Shown here: positions 5,543 through 10,233 of the stretch, one piece after another
Layout: each line of letters begins with the position of its first letter
Position numbering within the stretch: position 1 is the stretch's first letter
Assembly (NCBI GenBank): GCA_030631915.1
Contig: DAOVKF010000049.1
Coordinates: 1-10,233 of the forward strand
DNA: 10,233 nt
From: Candidatus Omnitrophota bacterium
GTDB taxonomy: Bacteria > Omnitrophota > Gorgyraeia > Tantalellales > Tantalellaceae
Direction: 5' to 3'
Made by a program: the position numbers and the translations under genes
The notes under the pieces: generated by a model
Told to the model about the DNA's origin: nothing
Seen by the model: the letters and a program-made list of their open reading frames with translations, nothing else
The model's database searches: none

Positions 5543-6561
5543 AGAAAAAGGACACCTACAAACGGGCCGGGGTTGACATAGACAGGGCGAACCGGCTCGT
5601 AAAAAAGGTCCGTAAACTCGTAAATACCACCAGGGTCAGGGGAAGCCTGGATACAATAGGGGGATTCGGCGGTTTTTTCGATCCCCTGAAACCCGGCATA
5701 AAGGATCCGCTCCTGGTCGCTTCCACCGATGGCGTCGGGACAAAGCTCAAGGTCGCGATTAACGCCGGCAGGCACAATACCGTGGGCATTGACCTGGTGG
5801 CCATGTGTGTAAATGACTGCCTGTGCTCGGGAGCCCGGCCGCTTTTTTTTCTGGATTATTTTGCCGCGGGCAAACTTGACGAAAAGGTCTGGTGTGACGT
5901 TATCAGGGGGATAGTCAAGGGCTGCAGAGAAGCGGGGTGCGCGCTTCTGGGCGGGGAGACCGCGGAGATGCCCGGGATGTACGGAAAAGGCGAATATGAC
6001 CTGGCGGGTTTTACGGTCGGCATGGTCGAGAGGAAAAAGGTCATTGACGGGAAACGGATCAAGCCCGGAGACCTTGTCCTTGGAATAGAGTCGAGCGGCC
6101 TGCATTCCAACGGGTATTCACTGGTGAGAAAACTGTTTACCGGGGATGAGCTGAGGAAAAAGGCCGCTCTTTTTTTAAGGCCCACGCGTATTTACGTGAA
6201 ACCGGTGATGGAGGTCATACGGGAGGCCGCTGTTAAAGGTATATCAAACATAACCGGAGGCGGGTTTTACGATAATATTCCCAGGATACTCCCTGAAAAC
6301 CGCAGGGTCTTGATCCGGAAAGGATCCTGGAAAACGCCGGCTGTGTTCAGGATGATAATGGACAGGGCGGACATTGACGAAAAAGAGCTTTTCCGCACGT
6401 TTAACATGGGTATCGGGATGGCGCTTGTCCTTTCACGTAAGGACGCGGAAAAAGCCGGACATATACTCCGGGAAAAACACAGTCTCAAAAGCTGGATCAT
6501 CGGGGAAGTGGTATCCGGCAAGCGCGGCATGGAACTGATAGAGGGGAATCATATTTTATGA
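5539..6561 (+). CDS. purM: Phosphoribosylformylglycinamidine cyclo-ligase (AIR synthetase)
   Basis: PurM closes the imidazole ring, turning FGAM into AIR with ATP, the fifth step of the pathway. The protein is 340 residues, normal for the family. Typical segments are YKRAGVDID (7-15), GGFGGFFD (41-48), STDGVGTKLKVA (62-73), NDCLCSGARPLFFLDYFA (92-109), GGETAEMPGMY (138-148), SSGLHSNGYSLVRK (185-198) and NITGGGFYDNIPRILP near residue 240. The two-domain PurM fold is therefore complete. It joins purB and purD through 4-nt ATGA overlaps at both ends and has only weak ribosome binding sites, which points to translational coupling. The product AIR is the substrate of PurE, encoded two genes on. 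Confidence 0.97.
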   Translation: MKKKDTYKRAGVDIDRANRLVKKVRKLVNTTRVRGSLDTIGGFGGFFDPLKPGIKDPLLVASTDGVGTKLKVAINAGRHNTVGIDLVAMCVNDCLCSGARPLFFLDYFAAGKLDEKVWCDVIRGIVKGCREAGCALLGGETAEMPGMYGKGEYDLAGFTVGMVERKKVIDGKRIKPGDLVLGIESSGLHSNGYSLVRKLFTGDELRKKAALFLRPTRIYVKPVMEVIREAAVKGISNITGGGFYDNIPRILPENRRVLIRKGSWKTPAVFRMIMDRADIDEKELFRTFNMGIGMALVLSRKDAEKAGHILREKHSLKSWIIGEVVSGKRGMELIEGNHIL

Positions 6562-7862
6562 ATATCCTTGTCCTGGGATCTGGCGGGCGCGAACACGCTC
6601 TCTGCTGGAAAATAAAACAGAGCCCTCATGCTGAAAAACTTTATTGCGCTCCGGGTAATGGCGGGACGCGGGAGGCTGCTGAGAACATCGGCCTTGATAT
6701 TTCCGATAATGACGCGATAAAGGGCTTTTGCAAAGAAAGGGACATAACCCTGGTCATCGTCGGCCCTGAGGCTCCGCTTGCCAGGGGTATCACCGATGTT
6801 CTGGAAGGCGAGGGCATAAAGGTCTGCGGGCCCTCGTATGCCGCTGCCCGGATGGAGTCCAGCAAGATATTCGCCAAAGAGCTTATGGGGCGGTACAGCA
6901 TACCATCCGCTTCGTTCCGCATATTTGACGACGTAAAAAAAGCGGAAGATCACATTCGTTCCGCCGGGGCCCCTGTAGTGATCAAAGCGGATGGACTGGC
7001 CGGCGGAAAAGGTGTCATTGTCGCCGGCAGTGTCTCTGAGGCGAATAACGCGGTGAAGGCCATGCTGGAGGAAAAGGTATTCGGCGCCGCCGGGAACAAG
7101 ATAATAGTTGAAGAATGCCTGAAGGGCGAGGAAATATCGATCCTGGCCCTGACAGATGGGACGAATATAATCCCCCTGGCTCCCAGCCAGGACCATAAAC
7201 GCGTATTTGAAGGTGATAAAGGCCCGAATACCGGCGGCATGGGCGCGTATTCGCCGGTGCCTTTCGTCGATGAAAAGCTTTTTGAGGATATAAGAAAAAC
7301 CATTCTTCAGCCGACCGTTGACAGTTTAAGGGAGGAAGGCATGCCTTACAAGGGCATACTTTATGCGGGTCTCATGATAACGGACGCGGGGCCGAAGGTG
7401 CTGGAGTTCAATGCGCGTTTCGGCGATCCTGAAGCGCAGGTCCTCCTGCCGGGGATAAAAACAGATCTGGTGGAGCTTCTTATGTCTACCGCTGAGATGG
7501 ACCTTTCGAACATGACCATTGAATGGGATGACCGTGACCGCGTGTGTGTGGTGCTGGTTTCCGCGGGCTATCCCGGCGGATATGAAAAGGGGAACATGAT
7601 CGAGGGTATACAGGACGCGGTGAATGAGGGCGTACTGGTCTTTCATGCCGGCACAGAGGCCCGGGATGGAAAGCCTGTCACTTCCGGCGGCAGGGTGCTT
7701 GGCGTTGTCGGGACAGGGAACGGGATAAAGGAAGCTGCGGATAACGCGTATAGAGGAGTTGAGAAGATACGTTTCAAGGGCATGTATTACCGCAGGGATA
7801 TCGCGTATCGCGCTGTGGATCAAACGGGTTTCGGGGGCGGGGACCTGGCAGGAGCACGGTAA
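6558..7862 (+). CDS. purD: Phosphoribosylamine-glycine ligase (GAR synthetase)
   Basis: PurD joins glycine to phosphoribosylamine using ATP, the second step of purine synthesis. The protein is 434 residues (usual 420-430), with a short extra tail of about 14 residues beyond the common YRRDIAYRA end. The N-terminal MNILVLGSGGREHAL (1-15) is the family start. The ATP-grasp fold shows in VIKADGLAGGKGV (141-153), GPNTGGMGAYSPVPF (222-236) and VLEFNARFGDPEAQ (281-294), where Glu283 and Asn285 are the expected metal ligands. It overlaps purM by 4 nt and is followed by a 56-nt gap before purE, the largest gap in this operon. That gap shows no hairpin terminator and no convincing promoter. Glycine for this reaction could come from GlyA, encoded downstream in the same run of genes. 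Confidence 0.98.
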   Translation: MNILVLGSGGREHALCWKIKQSPHAEKLYCAPGNGGTREAAENIGLDISDNDAIKGFCKERDITLVIVGPEAPLARGITDVLEGEGIKVCGPSYAAARMESSKIFAKELMGRYSIPSASFRIFDDVKKAEDHIRSAGAPVVIKADGLAGGKGVIVAGSVSEANNAVKAMLEEKVFGAAGNKIIVEECLKGEEISILALTDGTNIIPLAPSQDHKRVFEGDKGPNTGGMGAYSPVPFVDEKLFEDIRKTILQPTVDSLREEGMPYKGILYAGLMITDAGPKVLEFNARFGDPEAQVLLPGIKTDLVELLMSTAEMDLSNMTIEWDDRDRVCVVLVSAGYPGGYEKGNMIEGIQDAVNEGVLVFHAGTEARDGKPVTSGGRVLGVVGTGNGIKEAADNAYRGVEKIRFKGMYYRRDIAYRAVDQTGFGGGDLAGAR

Positions 7863-7918
7863 ACGGCCGTTGCTTCACATCGAAAACACCCGAGTAGTTA
7901 CTAAAAAGGAGTCGCGGC

Positions 7919-8422
7919 ATGAAAAAAAAGCCTGTTGTGAGCATAATAATGGGGAGTGATTCGGACCTTCCCGTGATGAGAGAAGCGGGCGTGATGCTCG
8001 ATAAGCTCGGAATAGCCCATGATGCCAGGATACTTTCGGCTCATCGTTCGCCGGATAAGACCGTGGCATTCGCGGTATCTGCCAGGGGAAAAGGCATAAA
8101 AGTGATAATCGCGGGCGCGGGCGGCGCGGCCCATCTTGCCGGCACAGTGGCGGCTCATACGACCCTGCCCGTTATAGGCGTTCCATTGGATAGCTCGCTT
8201 GACGGCATGGATTCTCTTTTTTCAACGGTCCAGATGCCGGCGGGAGTTCCGGTGGCGACCGTATCCATAGGAAAAACCGGGGCTGTCAATGCCGCCATAC
8301 TGGCCGCCCAGATAATAGGGACACGGGACGAGCCGGTGAAGAAAAGACTGGACGGATTTAAAAAGGAACTCGTGCGGAAAACAGAAAAAAAGAACAGGAA
8401 ATTAAAGAGTGGAAAAGCGTAA
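7919..8422 (+). CDS. purE: N5-carboxyaminoimidazole ribonucleotide mutase (PurE, class I)
   Basis: Class I PurE moves the carboxyl group of N5-CAIR to carbon 4 to give CAIR, the step after AIR is carboxylated by PurK. The 167-residue protein starts MKKKPVVSIIMGSDSDLPVM, with the phosphate-binding GSDSD at 12-16. SAHRSP (40-45) carries the active-site histidine, and AGAGGAAHLAG (66-76) is the signature of class I rather than the CO2-using class II enzymes. STVQMPAGVPVATVSIGK (102-119) completes the family pattern. The C-terminal 20 residues are lysine-rich and variable. A good AAGGAG lies seven bases before the ATG. No purK is in the window; it must be elsewhere, or the class call be wrong. 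The end overlaps the next gene by 14 nt. Confidence 0.97.
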   Translation: MKKKPVVSIIMGSDSDLPVMREAGVMLDKLGIAHDARILSAHRSPDKTVAFAVSARGKGIKVIIAGAGGAAHLAGTVAAHTTLPVIGVPLDSSLDGMDSLFSTVQMPAGVPVATVSIGKTGAVNAAILAAQIIGTRDEPVKKRLDGFKKELVRKTEKKNRKLKSGKA

Positions 8423-8864
8423 GAAAAGGATATTATTCGTATGCACGGGCAACAGCTGCCGCAGCATCATGGCGGAAGCCTACCTTAAGAAACGCGTTAT
8501 TGAGGAAAACCTTAGCGTAGAAGTCAGATCAGCGGGCACGTTCGGCGTGAACGGGATCAAACCGACGGATGAGACCATCAGGGTCCTGGAAAAGCAGGGG
8601 ATCGACCCGGCCGGATATGAATCCGCGGAATTGACGAAAGACGGCATAGACTGGGCCGATGTGATACTGGTCATGGAACCCGCTCACAGGGAGAAGGTCA
8701 TGTCGATCGTTCCGCAGGCCGCGGAAAAGATCTTTCTCCTCGGAGAGTTTAACAGAGAGGCGAATGACGTTGTTATCCCCGATCCCATAGGACGGTCCCC
8801 GGCCTTTTACAAGGTAACGTTCCGTCTTATAAAACAGTCGATAGAGGAGCTGATAAAGTGGTGA
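8409..8864 (+). CDS. Low-molecular-weight protein phosphatase (YwlE-like)
   Basis: A 151-residue cytoplasmic phosphatase of the LMW-PTP family. The P-loop CTGNSCRS (12-19) contains the CX5R motif with nucleophile Cys12 and Arg18, and DPIGRS (125-130) provides the general acid Asp125. The P-loop residue Ser16 sits where tyrosine phosphatases usually have Ile and the Bacillus arginine phosphatase YwlE has Thr. The same CTGNSCRS occurs in thioredoxin-coupled arsenate reductases, but the only cysteines here are Cys12 and Cys17, so the redox relay of those enzymes is absent. Gene order with rpiB and glyA matches Bacillus ywlE-ywlF-glyA, favouring a protein arginine or tyrosine phosphatase. The start is GTG, preceded by AGGA nine bases upstream, inside purE (14 nt overlap); it overlaps rpiB by 7 nt. 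Confidence 0.92.
   Translation: MEKRKKRILFVCTGNSCRSIMAEAYLKKRVIEENLSVEVRSAGTFGVNGIKPTDETIRVLEKQGIDPAGYESAELTKDGIDWADVILVMEPAHREKVMSIVPQAAEKIFLLGEFNREANDVVIPDPIGRSPAFYKVTFRLIKQSIEELIKW
8844..8849 (+). promoter_or_regulatory. Ribosome binding site of rpiB
   Basis: GAGGAG lies eight bases before the GTG at 8858 and eleven before a second GTG at 8861. The spacing favours the first of the two tandem GTG codons as start. Confidence 0.6.
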
Positions 8865-9322
8865 GGAAAATAGTGGTTGGCTCGGATCACGGCGGTTTTT
8901 TACTCAAGGAAAGGATAAAAAAATTGCTGGAAGAGAAAAGATACCGGGTGGAGGATGTTGGGGCCTGGTCCGGGGAATCGTGCGACTATCCCCGCATCGG
9001 GTATGAGGCGGCAAAGAAGGTCGCAGAAGGAAAAGTACGCAGGGGGATCCTCATCTGTAAGACCGGCACGGGTATGGGTGTCGTGGCGAACAAACTTCCC
9101 GGCGTAAGGGCCGGCGTCTGCTTAACGGAAGCTGACGCGGTGTCCGCCAGACAGCATAATGACACGAACATGCTGGTCCTGGCCGCTTCGAGAACCGCTT
9201 ATACGAAAGCGGTAAAGATCGTAAACGCATGGCTTGATACAGGTCCGCTGAAAGGGCGCCACGCAAGGCGTGTCAGGCAGATCACGGACCTGGAAAAAAA
9301 AGTATTCAAAAAGCGGATATGA
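8858..9322 (+). CDS. rpiB: Ribose-5-phosphate isomerase B
   Basis: RpiB interconverts ribulose 5-phosphate and ribose 5-phosphate in the pentose phosphate pathway, providing the precursor of PRPP. The 154-residue protein has the LacA/RpiB hallmarks: GSDHGGFLLKE (8-18) with Asp10 and His11, CDYP (42-45), the active-site loop GILICKTGTGMGVVANK (63-79) with the expected catalytic Cys67, and SARQHNDTNMLVL (97-109) with His100. The residue after the catalytic cysteine is Lys68 where the familiar motif has Gly (ICGTGxGM). The start is GTG with a second GTG directly after it. It overlaps the phosphatase gene by 7 nt and lies 30 nt before glyA. A related galactose-6-phosphate isomerase or 3-keto-isomerase role is possible, but the context of purine and one-carbon genes favours ribose 5-phosphate. 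Confidence 0.94.
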   Translation: MVRKIVVGSDHGGFLLKERIKKLLEEKRYRVEDVGAWSGESCDYPRIGYEAAKKVAEGKVRRGILICKTGTGMGVVANKLPGVRAGVCLTEADAVSARQHNDTNMLVLAASRTAYTKAVKIVNAWLDTGPLKGRHARRVRQITDLEKKVFKKRI

Positions 9323-9352
9323 CTTCTGTTATATGCGGAAGGGGAGCAGTAA

Positions 9353-10233
9353 ATGAGACACTTGAAGAACACGGACCCGGAGATATTTGAGGCCGTTCTT
9401 AACGAGACAAAGAGGCAAAATCAGGGCATAGAGCTTATTGCCAGCGAGAATTTCGTCAGCCGCGCGGTCATGGAAGCCGTATCTTCCGCGATGACCAACA
9501 AATACGCCGAGGGATATCCGCGGGCCAGGTATTACGGCGGTTGTGGTTTTGTGGATGTTGCGGAGGAGATCGCCGTTAAACGGGCGAAGGAACTCTTCGG
9601 CGCGGAACATGTCAATGTCCAGCCTCATTCCGGCTCGCAGGCCAATATGGCGGTCTATTCAGCCATGCTGAATGTGGGAGATCCGGTTCTGGCCATGGAC
9701 CTGGCCTGCGGCGGCCACCTTACCCACGGGCACAGGAAGAACTTTTCCGGAAAATATTTCAATATGGCCTTTTACGGGGTCCGGCCGGACACTGAAAAGA
9801 TCGATTTTGACGAAATAAGGCAAAAAGCGCTTGAGCACAGGCCCAGAATGATAATCGCGGGAGCATCGACGTATCCCCGGACAATAGACTTCGCGAAGTT
9901 CAGAGAGATATGCGATGAAGTCGGCGCTATTTTAATGGTGGATATTGCGCATATAGCGGGACTGGTCGCTACGGGCCTTCATCCGGATCCGGTGCCGATA
10001 TCGGAATTCGTGACAACAACCACGCACAAGACCCTGAGAGGGCCCAGGTCCGGTATGATAATGTGCAAAAAGGAGTTTGCCAGACGGATCGATTCGGAAG
10101 TATTTCCCGGGATCCAGGGCGGCCCGCTTATGCACGTTATCGCGGGAAAGGCCGTCGCTTTTCGGGAGGCTCTCCGGGGCGGGTTCAGGTTGTATCAGGA
10201 GGATATCATAAAGAACGCCGCGAAAGTATCCGA
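9353..10233 (+). CDS. glyA: Serine hydroxymethyltransferase, N-terminal part
   Basis: GlyA is the PLP enzyme that converts serine and tetrahydrofolate to glycine and 5,10-methylene-tetrahydrofolate. The window holds the first 293 codons of a family usually 410-430 residues long; the frame is open to the right edge. Recognisable segments are IELIASENFVS (26-36), YAEGYPRARYYGG (51-63), NVQPHSGSQAN (88-98), GGHLTHG (120-126) whose histidine stacks on PLP, VDIAHIAGLVA (196-206) with Asp197 and His200, the PLP-binding TTTTHKTLRGPRSG with Lys226, and GIQGGPLMHVIAGKA (253-267). The start at 9353 follows AAGGGGAG at 9339-9346. The last gene visible in the purB run, it supplies glycine for PurD and one-carbon units for PurN. 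Confidence 0.98.
   Translation, partial: MRHLKNTDPEIFEAVLNETKRQNQGIELIASENFVSRAVMEAVSSAMTNKYAEGYPRARYYGGCGFVDVAEEIAVKRAKELFGAEHVNVQPHSGSQANMAVYSAMLNVGDPVLAMDLACGGHLTHGHRKNFSGKYFNMAFYGVRPDTEKIDFDEIRQKALEHRPRMIIAGASTYPRTIDFAKFREICDEVGAILMVDIAHIAGLVATGLHPDPVPISEFVTTTTHKTLRGPRSGMIMCKKEFARRIDSEVFPGIQGGPLMHVIAGKAVAFREALRGGFRLYQEDIIKNAAKVS

Noticed and set aside
7863..7918. Internal promoter or terminator in the purD-purE gap.
   Set aside because: A TTGCTT occurs but no matching -10 at suitable spacing, and there is no stable hairpin followed by T residues.
1..10233. CRISPR array, insertion sequence, integrase or phage genes.
   Set aside because: No direct-repeat series, no terminal inverted repeats or transposase motifs were seen; every long frame is accounted for by housekeeping genes.

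Overview
The window holds ordinary bacterial housekeeping genes: purine synthesis, glycolysis, one-carbon metabolism and cell division, plus one initiator tRNA. The RnfB-type ferredoxin subunit at the left edge points to a lineage with an Rnf ion-pumping complex, usually anaerobic. The PilZ protein style, the enolase and GlyA sequences and the gene order would fit an uncultivated Gram-negative-like phylum such as Candidatus Omnitrophota, but that is an impression and was not tested. Coding density is very high, with many 4 to 19 nt gene overlaps. I see no mobile element, CRISPR array, phage gene or pseudogene. No stretch over 300 bases lacks a gene; the longest without a protein gene is 3959-4246, filled by a tRNA and two divergent promoters.

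Left block, plus strand (1-2580): the C-terminal part of rnfB, then purN, eno and ftsB. purN, eno and ftsB overlap one another and look co-transcribed. Middle block, minus strand (2569-4078): tRNA-fMet, a small PilZ-domain protein and a PfkB-family sugar kinase, apparently read leftward from one strong promoter at 4100-4128. The kinase gene ends inside the end of ftsB, a tail-to-tail overlap with no room for an intergenic terminator.

Right block, plus strand (4144 to the window end): a near-consensus promoter drives purB-purM-purD-purE, then a low-molecular-weight phosphatase, rpiB and glyA, which runs off the right edge. The last three reproduce the phosphatase-rpiB-glyA order known from Bacillus (ywlE-ywlF-glyA), here joined to purine genes.

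The metabolic logic is coherent. RpiB makes ribose 5-phosphate, the precursor of PRPP. GlyA makes glycine (PurD substrate) and methylene-THF (source of the formyl-THF used by PurN). PurD, PurN, PurM, PurE and PurB then catalyse successive or nearby steps of IMP and AMP synthesis. PurF, PurL, PurK, PurC and PurH are not in the window.

I did not find a previously undescribed system. The most interesting details are an initiator tRNA whose 3-GC anticodon-stem signature is altered (A29-U41), that tRNA heading what looks like an mRNA, an RnfB whose second ferredoxin domain keeps ligands for only one cluster, and the composition of the purine operon.
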